Shown here: positions 1 through 9,232 of the stretch, piece after piece
How the letters are laid out: each line of letters opens with the position of its first letter
How positions within the stretch are numbered: the first letter of the stretch is position 1
Source of the DNA: an uncultured Bacteroides sp.
Lineage (GTDB): Bacteria; Bacteroidota; Bacteroidia; Bacteroidales; Bacteroidaceae
DNA length: 17,687 nt
Direction of reading: 5' to 3'
Assembly: GCA_900557355.1 (NCBI GenBank)
Contig: USSR01000055.1
Location: 1 to 17,687, forward strand
Translations under genes and position numbers: made by a program
Notes under the pieces: model-generated
Databases searched by the model: none
Told to the model about the DNA's origin: nothing
The model's input: only the letters and a program-made list of their open reading frames with translations

Positions 1-1242
1 ACTTTTGGCCGCATAATATAAATCGGCAATCAAAGCATCATTAGGAATATCAATCATATTTATATTATTGATGTAAATATTCCCCACGACGCCACCACGT
101 CCACGGGCACTTTTAAACCGCAACCCGACATCCGTACCGATAAAAGAACATTCGGACACATATACATTCTTCACTCCTCCGGACATCTCACTACCAATTA
201 CGAATCCGCCATGACCATGCAAAACGGTATTGTTTCTCACAATCACATTCTCACAAGGTTCACCTCTGCGACGGCCATCTTCGTCTTTACCAGACTTCAG
301 GCAGATTGCATCATCTCCCGCATCAAAGAAACAGTTGGCAATCAGCACATTCTTGCATGATTCCACATCGAGCGCGTCTCCGTTCTGCGAATACCAGGGA
401 TTGAACACCTTTACATCATTCAATATCAAAGATTCGCACGAAAGCGGATGAAGACACCAGCTCGGAGAGTTTTTGAAAGTCACGCCTTCCAGAAGCACCT
501 TTTTACTCTTCACAATACTTAGCAGTACAGGACGCAGCCAACTTTTCATCTCCTCCCATTCTTCACTCGTGATTTCAGCCTGTTGATTCCCCTGGCCAGA
601 CATGAGAACGGATGCTTTCAATGCCCCTTCATTAGGATACCACACCTTGCCGTTCTCATCCACATTACCACCGGAGTTCACCAGATTCTTCCACTGTCTG
701 TCCGTCATTTTATCCTTCTTCACAGGACGCCATCTGTCTCCCGCTCCATCAAAAACGCCATAACCGGTAATAGCTATGTTTTCTGCATTCATTGCCGAGA
801 TAGGCGACTGGCAGCGCCGTGTATCCAGTCCTTCAAATGAAGTCGTAATAATCGGATACAACGAGGTGTCACCGCTAAACACAATCAAAGCATTCTTTTC
901 TGCATGCAAATTGACGTTACTTTGCAAAACAATGGGGCCTGTGAGCCACAAACCTTCCGGAATGATTACTTTACCCCCTCCTTTGTCGTGCACTACTTTG
1001 ATAGCCTTATTAATAGCCTCCGTGTTCAGCGTCACCCCATCGCTTTTTGCTCCGAAATCACAGATATTTACCTGATAATCGGGAAAAACGGGACGCTCTA
1101 TGGCGGGCATGGAGAAAGGAAGGTCTGCATACATTGCCTTCAAATCTGTCTCCACATCCACCTGCTTGGCAGTACCCTGACAAGCACAAAATAGTCCTAT
1201 GATGACCGATACCAAGCCAGTCATTCGATTCAATCTATTCAT
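1..1242 (-). CDS. GH28 family polygalacturonase, C-terminus cut by window edge
   Basis: This gene encodes a glycoside hydrolase of family 28, which hydrolyses alpha-1,4 bonds between galacturonic acid units of pectin by inversion. The 414 codons in the window hold all the family hallmarks: NGD at residues 287-289 (the N-x-D motif), GDD at 309-311, GHG at 343-345 and RFK at 375-377 (the R-x-K motif). A pectate_lyase_3-like opening (NICDFGAKSDG, 59-69) precedes the helix. The ATG at 1242 is followed by a short signal peptide ending in a lipobox-like FCAC with Cys21. Residues after it (QGTAKQ) are not acidic, so a periplasmic rather than surface location is suggested. The window ends exactly on a codon boundary in the late beta-helix; Bacteroides members are usually longer, so perhaps a fifth of the protein is missing. 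It starts 25 bases after the esterase stop. Exo or endo action cannot be decided here. Confidence 0.95.
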   Translation of the reverse strand, partial: MNRLNRMTGLVSVIIGLFCACQGTAKQVDVETDLKAMYADLPFSMPAIERPVFPDYQVNICDFGAKSDGVTLNTEAINKAIKVVHDKGGGKVIIPEGLWLTGPIVLQSNVNLHAEKNALIVFSGDTSLYPIITTSFEGLDTRRCQSPISAMNAENIAITGYGVFDGAGDRWRPVKKDKMTDRQWKNLVNSGGNVDENGKVWYPNEGALKASVLMSGQGNQQAEITSEEWEEMKSWLRPVLLSIVKSKKVLLEGVTFKNSPSWCLHPLSCESLILNDVKVFNPWYSQNGDALDVESCKNVLIANCFFDAGDDAICLKSGKDEDGRRRGEPCENVIVRNNTVLHGHGGFVIGSEMSGGVKNVYVSECSFIGTDVGLRFKSARGRGGVVGNIYINNINMIDIPNDALIADLYYAAKS

Positions 1243-1267
1243 CGTATCTTTTTACCTAAACATTTTA

Positions 1268-3679
1268 TTATTTGAACCAAGCCACATCGGTATAGCCATC
1301 CCAACTCATGATGGTTTCACGTGTACCGAAGTATTGATCGTATTGTTCCTTACTAAGTTGCAGCACTGTATTGCGCACCGTTGCCGGAATAGATTGATAA
1401 ATATCAGAACCCGATTCAGTCTTGCAGTTGTAAAGTTTGCAGCCGGTGGCAACAGTAGGTACAGCCGGTGTCAGCGGTTTATTCTCTCCTACAAAGTTAG
1501 GACCGTACACATCGGCAAACGTACAGTTTAAGAAGGTCAGATTGTCCGGCTCAAACTGATAAATCAAAGTAGAGTTAGTAACGCCTTCGCCTACCGTGAA
1601 ACGGCTGTTCAAGAATACATAACCCAAGTAACCCGCACTGACACGCGCTTGCATTACAGCACGTGTACCGCTAGGTGCATGGATCTGACAATCTTCAAAC
1701 AGTACCACCTTACCCGACCCCCAGATGAAATCGGTAGCTCCGGCTATGAAACAATCTTTGAACCAGTTGTAACCTCCACCGGGAAGCAAAGTATCCTGGA
1801 AACTCAAGACACGGCAATTGATAAAAGCAGCCGATTTGTTGTTAATATAAAGTGCCTCGGCCTGACCATTCTTGCCTAGTGTCCAGCCATACGCATTCTC
1901 TATCGTCACATTTTCAAAGCGGATTTTATCACTGTTACCATCGAGTATCACCACCGAACGACCTCCGGAAGAGGGCACAATAGTGCCGGTAGGGGCAAAC
2001 TGATCGATATTGGTTCCGCCGCCTATACCACCGTTAATATCATTGCTGTTATCATATTGAATATTGACAGCCGTATTATCACTAGCATTTCCTTTTACTG
2101 TGATGTTGCTTTGATCGCGCAAGTAGATAATCTCCTGATAGATACCGTCATCCATCCGGAATGTCTTAGCAGCATTCAAATCGACATGTGTGGCACAGAA
2201 GTCAATAGCACCTTGCAAAGTATAGAAGTCAGCATTGGGGTCGGTGTGACTAATTTTCACCTCATAGTTCGGTCCGGTCAATGCTGGTGCCGGCTTCGTC
2301 TTGAACGTCCATGCACGGCCATATACTCCCTTGAAGTCTGTTTGTTTCACTGCTGCCTGTTCGATGGTTACATAATATTCGGTGTCGGGTTGTAAGCGCT
2401 GTTGATGAGGCTTGATAATGAAGCTCTTACCTTCCACCCGTGCCGGATAATAATTGACGATACGACGACTAACGGAAGAACCGGTAGGCGTAACGCCGAT
2501 AATATCCATCCACGTATTCAGTTGGGTCTGACCGTTTACGATAGACTGTCTGCGTTCTGCCATATTGATTTCATCTACCTGTTTATGGTCGCTCATACGA
2601 TAGATGCGGATACAACCACTCGTACCAAGTTCGGGTGCAGTGCCTTCAAAGGCGATTTTCAGTTCGGTATCTGCTAGTGCTTGCTGCGTGCCGTCGGCAG
2701 GTGTGAAGGCATATCCTGATACAGGAGTCTTGTCACCTTCGGCCGTTCCGTCCTCACTGCTTCCGTCTTCCCAGGGAGCTGATGAGTTTCCGCCTTCCAC
2801 ATTTTCAAGACGTCCCATTTCTACAAAGCCGCTGTCGTCTATGTAGAGTGCGAATGTGTAGCTATAACCTTTGTGGAATTGCGGCAAAGCAATGTCCAAA
2901 TTAGTAAATATCCACTCTTTCTCTCTATCGTCCAATACGAAAGACACTTTATAGCTGTCTGTCAATGCCGATGGAAGAATGATAGCTTCGTAGAATCCTG
3001 TTGTAGCATTGTGATAAGGGTTGATTGTAGCAACAGAGCTTTCGTCAACCGTCAGTACATCTGTTTGTATATTGAATGAAGCGGCAGTTTGCATCCCCTC
3101 AATCCGTACATCACTTACTTCCAACGGTTCTTTTTCCATATTCACAAACTTCAGAATCACTTTTGCCAGACGATGGGTAAAGTTTAATGAGATATGGGGT
3201 TCGTTCTCCGGAGAGTAGGTGTATTCTTCTTTCGTGGCAGCATATAGTAAGTCGCACGCCGTACTTCCTCTTTCTTGAGCGGCCAGTTGCACGGGATAAT
3301 TAAAATTACGTACATCGGCATTATACGGATAGTATGCCACAAACTTCACCGGTGTTCCATCATTTTGCACTTTCAGCGGTGTAGTGGAAGTGAAAGAAAC
3401 CGACGCACCCTCTTCCGAGCAGACATAAGGTACATTCGCTGCTTCTGTGACAGGTTCAAGAGTCTTCATATCCAATACGTATGTTCCGATCTTATCTCCG
3501 TCATTCCATGACGATCCGTCTTGGGTGACACGGGTTGAGAAACCTGTGAGGTCTACACCGAAGGTAACCTCTCCCGCAGTAGTAGGTTGTTTTGTACCTG
3601 AATCTTGCTCATCATCCGAACAAGAGAGGCAAAACAAACCACCTAACAAGGGATATAATAATGAATGAAATAATTTCAT
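1268..3679 (-). CDS. CE8 pectinesterase lipoprotein with fimbrillin-like and Ig-like N-terminal domains
   Basis: Carbohydrate esterase family 8 removes methyl esters from homogalacturonan and so prepares it for pectate lyase. The 803-residue product starts with a lipoprotein signal (Cys20) followed directly by SDDE, an acidic stretch of the kind that sends Bacteroidetes lipoproteins to the cell surface. Residues about 35-285 are fimbrillin-like (W-x-DGD-x-IG-x-Y at 58-67, VAYYP at 114-118). A Gly/Ser/Asp/Glu-rich linker (295-316) leads to a Big_5-like Ig domain (about 322-462). The CE8 beta-helix spans about 470-803, with QAEAL at 606-610, QDT at 628-630 (Asp629, acid/base) and TDFIWG at 649-654 (Asp650, nucleophile). 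The canonical LGRPW arginine motif is not found: the equivalent stretch near 704-710 reads TLIYQFE, with no arginine between 693 and 769. Activity is therefore likely but not assured. The start ATG at 3679 is the first that gives a signal peptide. Confidence 0.93.
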   Translation of the reverse strand: MKLFHSLLYPLLGGLFCLSCSDDEQDSGTKQPTTAGEVTFGVDLTGFSTRVTQDGSSWNDGDKIGTYVLDMKTLEPVTEAANVPYVCSEEGASVSFTSTTPLKVQNDGTPVKFVAYYPYNADVRNFNYPVQLAAQERGSTACDLLYAATKEEYTYSPENEPHISLNFTHRLAKVILKFVNMEKEPLEVSDVRIEGMQTAASFNIQTDVLTVDESSVATINPYHNATTGFYEAIILPSALTDSYKVSFVLDDREKEWIFTNLDIALPQFHKGYSYTFALYIDDSGFVEMGRLENVEGGNSSAPWEDGSSEDGTAEGDKTPVSGYAFTPADGTQQALADTELKIAFEGTAPELGTSGCIRIYRMSDHKQVDEINMAERRQSIVNGQTQLNTWMDIIGVTPTGSSVSRRIVNYYPARVEGKSFIIKPHQQRLQPDTEYYVTIEQAAVKQTDFKGVYGRAWTFKTKPAPALTGPNYEVKISHTDPNADFYTLQGAIDFCATHVDLNAAKTFRMDDGIYQEIIYLRDQSNITVKGNASDNTAVNIQYDNSNDINGGIGGGTNIDQFAPTGTIVPSSGGRSVVILDGNSDKIRFENVTIENAYGWTLGKNGQAEALYINNKSAAFINCRVLSFQDTLLPGGGYNWFKDCFIAGATDFIWGSGKVVLFEDCQIHAPSGTRAVMQARVSAGYLGYVFLNSRFTVGEGVTNSTLIYQFEPDNLTFLNCTFADVYGPNFVGENKPLTPAVPTVATGCKLYNCKTESGSDIYQSIPATVRNTVLQLSKEQYDQYFGTRETIMSWDGYTDVAWFK

Positions 3680-3720
3680 AACTGTAATGTTTAATCAGTA
3701 TTACAAGAGTAATTCAATGG

Positions 3721-5577
3721 TTATTTTACATTCTTATACCAACGCGGGTCACCTACTTGAGCATCAATTCTCAGTTTGAAGTTGCCGTTTCCTGCATCTT
3801 CAAACAGTTCGGTAACTGTTTTGGACGTATCTATCCAGGCATTAGGAAAAGTATTGGTATCAATTGCTTTTCCATGTACATTCAATACAGGCATCTGTCC
3901 GGCTTCGGTAGCTGCCGCTGCATAGTTACCGGAGAATTCCCGTACATCCATTTTATAGCCTATGTTAGGGTTACTTGTAACGAAGCAGGCCGAAATATTA
4001 TTCTTATAATAGAGATTACCATTCGCATATCGGCTTTCAAATGGAGTCTTTGCCATATCTGCCAATGTGCAATTTTCGACAGTGATAACTACACTATTGG
4101 CATCTTTCACGTAAATAACGCGTTCTGTCATTTTATAAAGTGTAGAGTTAGTGATAGTGATTGCTTTAGAACCATAATAGTTGAAGACATTTTGCATATT
4201 GGCAAACAGACAATCATCGATCACTACAGCAGAAAGTAAGTTTTGTGCCCCGTTATCTCCGGTTGACCAGTCACAAACAGTCTTCATGTTACTAAAGTTA
4301 CACTTCTTGAAATCTACCACAGCATCAGTAGCGAGTTGGGCAGTTTCATTGTTAGTCAGCAGAGCGGTTGAGTTATCACCTGTAATATCTAAGTTATTCA
4401 ATGCTATCTTTTGAAGACTGGTATATTGTATCTGTTTCAGATTCATCTTCACTTGTTTTTCTGTATCACCAATCAGTAACAACTCTGTTACAGCTTCGGG
4501 CACTACCATTGCATCGCTAAAGGTATAACCTTCTGCATTGGCAGCAAATACTAACGCAACTTTACCGGAAGCACCGGACAATATTGTCGACAGGTTTGTT
4601 TCTGCATTAATCGCTTTTTGAGCATAATCAGCAGGAATTGCTTCATTCTCTGAAACTTTATCACCGTCGCCATCCTCGCTGCCACCATCACCCCAAGGTG
4701 TGTTGCTGCCGGAACCACCGCCTATTTCTCCGCTAGTCTCTTTTCCTACATTGATATTGAAGGTATACTCATAGCCTGCAACAAACTTATCTATCTTGCT
4801 GCCTTCAGGCACTGTGTACTGATACTTACCACCGTCTGCCATGATAGTGAGCGACATTTTATTTATCAACTCTTCAGCAGGCAACATGATACCAATAAAA
4901 GATTTATCTCCTGTTTTCTGCAGGGAAATAGACTTCTGCGTATCCATGTTAGTCAATTTCCCGTCTATCAGGCTGAAAGTAGCTGTGGTATTCATTCCCC
5001 CTACCGTTATACTTGTCACATTCGACACGTTTTCATTCGTAATCTTAACACGTAGAAGCACTAACTTATGATGGAAAGTGAATGCCAATCCACCTGCCAA
5101 CAATGATTCCGTTGACTGGTTGGCAGCCTTTGCCCACATTAAATCGTGGGCAGAGATACCGTCAGACTGATCGCTTACATCTACTTTATAAAGTGCTGCT
5201 GTGGCATCAATAACATCTGCAGATGTAGTATGCGGATAATAGGCTACGAAATTCGTAGGCATATCATAGATTGCTATTCCGGGATCGGACGAGAAGTTCG
5301 CCGTAAGCCCCTCGCCAATCGTCGTATATTTCACGTTAAGGGCATCGTTCAACACATTCTTATCTTCCGTATCGAACATATATATACCAATAGCATCACC
5401 GTTCTCCCATTCACTGGTTTCGCTATTCAATCGTGTAGTGAAACGGTCGTTGCCCGAACTGATAGTGCGAAGCATTCTTTGACCATCGCCATCAGTAAGA
5501 GAATTTTCATTAACTTCACTACAAGCTACTGCCAACGTTCCGGCAACCGCTAAGAAAAATAAATGTTTCAGATTCAT
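3721..5577 (-). CDS. Fimbrillin-like plus beta-helix (DUF4957/DUF5123-type) surface lipoprotein
   Basis: This is a probable surface glycan-binding lipoprotein of the pectin locus. The frame is open to an ATG at 5607, but the ATG at 5577 is preferred because it places the hydrophobic signal directly at the N-terminus, with lipobox AVAC and Cys19; the product is then 618 residues. Residues about 40-280 are fimbrillin-like, with W-x-NGD-x-IG-x-Y at 57-66, VAYYP at 111-115 and an FTFHHKL strand near 166. They resemble the same region of the downstream pectinesterase. A Gly/Asp-rich linker (284-307) is followed by a right-handed beta-helix-like part with repeated short strands and Asn-Cys/Asn-Ser turns (CNFSN, CLFAN, NSTLYKM, NCTLADM). 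The C-terminal GDPRWYK (609-615) is typical of DUF5123. No catalytic motif of PL1, CE8 or GH28 is visible. Binding of pectin fragments is inferred from context, not shown. Confidence 0.88.
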   Translation of the reverse strand: MNLKHLFFLAVAGTLAVACSEVNENSLTDGDGQRMLRTISSGNDRFTTRLNSETSEWENGDAIGIYMFDTEDKNVLNDALNVKYTTIGEGLTANFSSDPGIAIYDMPTNFVAYYPHTTSADVIDATAALYKVDVSDQSDGISAHDLMWAKAANQSTESLLAGGLAFTFHHKLVLLRVKITNENVSNVTSITVGGMNTTATFSLIDGKLTNMDTQKSISLQKTGDKSFIGIMLPAEELINKMSLTIMADGGKYQYTVPEGSKIDKFVAGYEYTFNINVGKETSGEIGGGSGSNTPWGDGGSEDGDGDKVSENEAIPADYAQKAINAETNLSTILSGASGKVALVFAANAEGYTFSDAMVVPEAVTELLLIGDTEKQVKMNLKQIQYTSLQKIALNNLDITGDNSTALLTNNETAQLATDAVVDFKKCNFSNMKTVCDWSTGDNGAQNLLSAVVIDDCLFANMQNVFNYYGSKAITITNSTLYKMTERVIYVKDANSVVITVENCTLADMAKTPFESRYANGNLYYKNNISACFVTSNPNIGYKMDVREFSGNYAAAATEAGQMPVLNVHGKAIDTNTFPNAWIDTSKTVTELFEDAGNGNFKLRIDAQVGDPRWYKNVK

Positions 5578-5632
5578 AATATTATATTTTAATTTATTCT
5601 TAATCATGTAAGTTCATATTCTCAATTTAAAT

Positions 5633-7285
5633 TTAAGGCAACCAACGAGTATCACCGGCACGGTTGCTTACAATCGGAGAAGAGGTATCCTTAATCGTCA
5701 AGTCTCCATTAGCCGGATCGGCAAACAGTTCGGCTGCCGTAATTTTCAAATCGGTCGCATTCATATTCTTACCTCCCAATGTATAGTCTGCGGTGGTATA
5801 GTTATTAGAGAATGTAGTAGTAGTGTTAGCACCGATAGCAAACAAGTCACCGCAAGGGGATGCCAACAAGATACCTTCCATTACCAATTTAGAACCTACG
5901 GCAGATTCAATGTTAATCAGACGTTGATTACGGCTGTAGTTGTAAATAGTTACATTCTTATATTCCAGGTCGATAGGTTTATCCATATAAGGAGCATAGA
6001 AAAGGTTACCCCAGCCATAACCATTGGTTCCATCATTGTCGTTGCTAAATGTACAGTTGCGGAAGATTGCACGGTCTACCTGGTCATAAGAAACTCCGTT
6101 ATCTTTGTCGAAAGACTGAAGATTAAATGCACCATAAGCACTTGTTTGCCATCCACAACCTTCGAAACGGCATCCTTCCATTTCCAGATTCATAATGTAC
6201 TTGGCATTAGCGGACTGATGGCGCCAGAAACCTCGGCGAAGACTTATGAAATCGCAATTTACAAAGCTGACATTCTCTATTGTGTATGCCTTGCTGGTAT
6301 TCATAAAGTAGTTATTGTTTGCTTCATGACGGAATTCAATATTATCAAACTCCAGACTGGAGAGGTAAGAACCCTCTGCAATACTCCAACTACCTTCCAA
6401 AACAACAATAGGTTTAACTCCATCACGACTACCGGCCAAACGGAAGCCTTTCATCAAAGCGAACGGAGTGACGCGGTAAGAAGAACCTGCAGGCAAATAG
6501 TATTCTGTACCTTCGGGCACTTCAGGATCGACATCGTTGTTCAGCAACATCGCAGATAAATCGTCATCCAAGCCTACCGGTATGGACATAGCCGACGGGC
6601 CTGCCGTACGGAACGTTACCTGATTATAAGGTTTGTCATATTTACGCGGTTTACTGGTATCATACAGGTTGACAGCATACAGTGTATTCTTCGTTAAACC
6701 ATCCACCTCGGCAAATCCCTGCATCATTTCTTCAATGGTCAGATAGCGGCTAATACCAGGCAGTGTCGTATTCATCATAGGGATAATGCTTATACTATCC
6801 ACCGGATTCTGTTTATTGTCTTTCTTCCAGCGAATGATAGCCGATGATTCCGTAATTTCGGTTTTGGAAACATCTTCCACCAGTTGGGCATATTCCGGAC
6901 GAGCTTCAGTAGAGGCACTGGTGTATTTCCATTGCGAGTTGTTGGTAGCGTTGGCAGCATTACTGCGTACACGAATATAGAAAGTAGTTCCGTAAGGAAT
7001 ATCATCGATAAACACATAAGGATCAGTGGTTTCTATCTCCATAAACAAGCTGGTATAATATTGATCCTGATGTAGTTGTACCGTATAAGAGATAGCATCG
7101 TTCACTTTATACCATACCAATGTCACAGAGTTTGCTTTCACCTCCGGTTTCTCCAATACAAACCGGGGCTGGAACAGGTCGTCCACTTTCGTATATTTAT
7201 CATCTGCCTCGCAGCCTATGAACAGGGTGCCGCAAAGGAGTGCGGGCAGCATAGCCGTTGCAAGTTTTCGTAATAACTTTATCAT
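5633..7285 (-). CDS. Fn3 plus beta-helix (DUF4957/DUF5123-type) lipoprotein, likely surface glycan-binding protein
   Basis: This gene directly follows susD by 20 bases, the usual place for a surface glycan-binding protein. The frame stays open upstream to an ATG at 7444, but that start lies inside susD and gives no signal peptide. The ATG at 7285 gives a 550-residue lipoprotein with lipobox FIGC (Cys25) followed by EADD, an acidic stretch compatible with surface export. Two fibronectin type III-like domains follow, about 42-128 (SVTLVWYKV, TTFYIRVRS) and about 132-228 (SAIIRWKK, LYAVNLYD). The beta-helix part begins near 240 with a DUF4957-like opening (LAGSRDG at 283-289) and repeats with NCDF, GCRF and NCTF turns. 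It ends in GDTRWLP (544-550), as in DUF5123 proteins. No enzyme motif is evident. Pectin binding is an inference; an unrecognised lyase-like activity cannot be excluded. Confidence 0.88.
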   Translation of the reverse strand: MIKLLRKLATAMLPALLCGTLFIGCEADDKYTKVDDLFQPRFVLEKPEVKANSVTLVWYKVNDAISYTVQLHQDQYYTSLFMEIETTDPYVFIDDIPYGTTFYIRVRSNAANATNNSQWKYTSASTEARPEYAQLVEDVSKTEITESSAIIRWKKDNKQNPVDSISIIPMMNTTLPGISRYLTIEEMMQGFAEVDGLTKNTLYAVNLYDTSKPRKYDKPYNQVTFRTAGPSAMSIPVGLDDDLSAMLLNNDVDPEVPEGTEYYLPAGSSYRVTPFALMKGFRLAGSRDGVKPIVVLEGSWSIAEGSYLSSLEFDNIEFRHEANNNYFMNTSKAYTIENVSFVNCDFISLRRGFWRHQSANAKYIMNLEMEGCRFEGCGWQTSAYGAFNLQSFDKDNGVSYDQVDRAIFRNCTFSNDNDGTNGYGWGNLFYAPYMDKPIDLEYKNVTIYNYSRNQRLINIESAVGSKLVMEGILLASPCGDLFAIGANTTTTFSNNYTTADYTLGGKNMNATDLKITAAELFADPANGDLTIKDTSSPIVSNRAGDTRWLP

Positions 7286-7305
7286 AACGTTTGTCTTTTT
7301 ACTGA

Positions 7306-9207
7306 TTAGTATCCATAATAGTTCCGAATCAATCCGCGATGGTCTGTTATAACCTTTGCAGGATAAGGACACAGGTATCTCACAGGATCGGTAGGTTTCA
7401 CTAATTGATCGTTGTTCTTGTTGATAAATCCACGGAAACTCCATGAAATAGCATCCAACGTTTCATAAAGCTGTGTTTCTTTGTTCAACACTCTCCATCC
7501 CAACGCATACTCCAATACTGTGTAACCGGCAGGGCGACCTACACCGGGACCATATTCGTCAATACCTACAATGTCTAATACCTTTCTATCAGAATGTTCA
7601 GGGTCCGTCACTTGCTTGTAATAGATATTAGACGGTACTTTCTCAATGCCTGGTACGTAAGCTCCGTTAGCTACCAATCCCCAATTAGTCATCTCGTTAT
7701 AAAGATTGTAGATAACTTCACCATATTTATTCCAACGCGCAAGATCGTATTTACGAATACCTTCACCACCAAACTCCCATTTACGCTCATCCATGACTGC
7801 TTGGAAGAAATCTGCTTCATTAGTCAGGCTCTCTACATAACTTTCTACTTTATCCGTCCATTGAGCCGCATCGAAAGCACGGCGGCGAACACGCTTCAGT
7901 GCTTCTTTGGCATCGTCACGCGGTCCGTAAAGTTCATTGACTGCTTCAGCATACATCAGCAAAACATCTGCAAAACGCATACGTACACTGTTGATACCTG
8001 TATTAGAACCACTGGAAGCACCCAGCGGAGACTGCATATAGAGTTTGGACCATTTACCAACACCCATACCAGTCACTCCCATATCAATCTCCTGATTCAG
8101 GTCTTTATCATATTTATAAGGTACACAAGTCATATCACGACGCAAATCATCCTTATCAAACGAATAAACATACGTACCGCAGAAAGTTACATAGTTGCGG
8201 GCGCTGCCATAAGAGTGCTTACCTTCTGCAATAGTAACACCGATATTATAGCCATAACGACTGGTGACACTTTTCAGCATCGGAACAGCGAACATGACAT
8301 CATCGTTGTTGGCAGTCTTCCAGTTACATTCATTTACCCACAAGTTTTCAAAACTTTGAGTCAAGTCGTGTTTGCTTTCTTTGATTACCTTCCCCAGATA
8401 AGTGATGGCAATCTCATAATAATGTTCAAAGTTATCACCTCGTTCCATGTAACCTACGTGAGTCACATCTTCTTTGTCGGCACGAAGAGTCCAACCACCC
8501 CGATAGAGAGCCAACTGTCCGATAAGCGACTGGCAATATTCGCGTGAAGCACGTTCTACGCCATAATCCAAATCGACTGCATATTTCATCATCGGTTCTA
8601 CAGCTATCAAGTCATCAATCAGATATTCCAGAATGACATTGCGGTCGGTAGTACCCAGGCTGAAGAAGTCATCGGTCGCTTCCGTTGGTTTGATAATAAA
8701 CACTACATCTCCCCATGTACGGATCAAGTCCAGATAGAGCATGGCACGAAGAGTTTTCACTTCTCCATACATCTGTTGTGTTTCGGAAGGAGTATCACCT
8801 GTTACTTTATCGGAAAACAATGGTGACTCCTGCACAGCCTGCAAAAAGTCGTTGGCATAATTGATAGCATAATAGATATTGTTCCAAGTAGCGTTCAATA
8901 CCGACCAGGTGGGACGGGAATCAAAGCAGCCTATATCCGAGCCATTGGTACTGACAGTGTTGTTCTTGAACGAACTCATTTCCACATCGGTATTCGTATT
9001 CAAACCGCTGGCAAGGTTACTTCCGTACAATCCGTCTTCCGTCATGGAAGAGTAGATACGGGTCATCAACGCTTTCATCTCCGATTCGCTGGAAAATATG
9101 TACTCGGGAGTAAAGCCGGAGGCGGGCTGCACATCAAGAAAATCATCGCAAGACGTCAAAGTGAACATAGTTCCGGCAATGAGTGAGTATATTAGTTTCT
9201 TATTCAT
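7306..9207 (-). CDS. susD: SusD/RagB family outer membrane nutrient-binding lipoprotein
   Basis: SusD proteins sit as a lid on the SusC transporter at the cell surface and capture oligosaccharides for import. The 633-residue product has a signal peptide with lipobox LTSC (Cys20), immediately followed by DDFLDV, the classic start of mature SusD proteins. The N-terminal SusD-like region has the usual TPR-type helices (for example a Y/N-rich WNNIYYAINYANDFL around residues 108-122). The C-terminal SusD_RagB region holds MRFADVLLMYAEAVNE near 408-423 and DERKWEFGGEGIR-KYDLARW further on, both hallmark patterns. The length is in the normal range for pectin-type SusD homologues. It lies 25 bases after susC, and the pair is expected to be co-translated and co-assembled. 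The symbol marks the family, not the starch system. The ligand is inferred to be (oligo)galacturonide from the neighbouring enzymes. Confidence 0.97.
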   Translation of the reverse strand: MNKKLIYSLIAGTMFTLTSCDDFLDVQPASGFTPEYIFSSESEMKALMTRIYSSMTEDGLYGSNLASGLNTNTDVEMSSFKNNTVSTNGSDIGCFDSRPTWSVLNATWNNIYYAINYANDFLQAVQESPLFSDKVTGDTPSETQQMYGEVKTLRAMLYLDLIRTWGDVVFIIKPTEATDDFFSLGTTDRNVILEYLIDDLIAVEPMMKYAVDLDYGVERASREYCQSLIGQLALYRGGWTLRADKEDVTHVGYMERGDNFEHYYEIAITYLGKVIKESKHDLTQSFENLWVNECNWKTANNDDVMFAVPMLKSVTSRYGYNIGVTIAEGKHSYGSARNYVTFCGTYVYSFDKDDLRRDMTCVPYKYDKDLNQEIDMGVTGMGVGKWSKLYMQSPLGASSGSNTGINSVRMRFADVLLMYAEAVNELYGPRDDAKEALKRVRRRAFDAAQWTDKVESYVESLTNEADFFQAVMDERKWEFGGEGIRKYDLARWNKYGEVIYNLYNEMTNWGLVANGAYVPGIEKVPSNIYYKQVTDPEHSDRKVLDIVGIDEYGPGVGRPAGYTVLEYALGWRVLNKETQLYETLDAISWSFRGFINKNNDQLVKPTDPVRYLCPYPAKVITDHRGLIRNYYGY

Positions 9208-9232
9208 TGTTCTTTCATTTTATAGATTTCAA

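Noticed and set aside
5578..5632. AT-rich gap of 55 bases, the largest in the run, with a short AATTTAAATT palindrome, considered as a terminator or internal promoter
   Set aside because: The palindrome is only ten AT bases overlapping the stop codon, there is no GC stem with T-run, and no convincing TAnnTTTG box was seen.
5811..5825. Short run of repeated TAG triplets, considered as a phase-variable repeat
   Set aside because: It encodes a few consecutive threonines inside the lipoprotein and is far too short to suggest slippage.
5924..6559. Plus-strand open frame of 211 codons opposite the Fn3/beta-helix lipoprotein
   Set aside because: No signal, domain or family pattern, and fully covered by a well-supported gene on the other strand.
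7594..8547. Long plus-strand open frame of 317 codons opposite susD
   Set aside because: It lies wholly inside a clear SusD gene, its product matches no family pattern and is rich in Ile, Thr and His in the way of antisense shadows.
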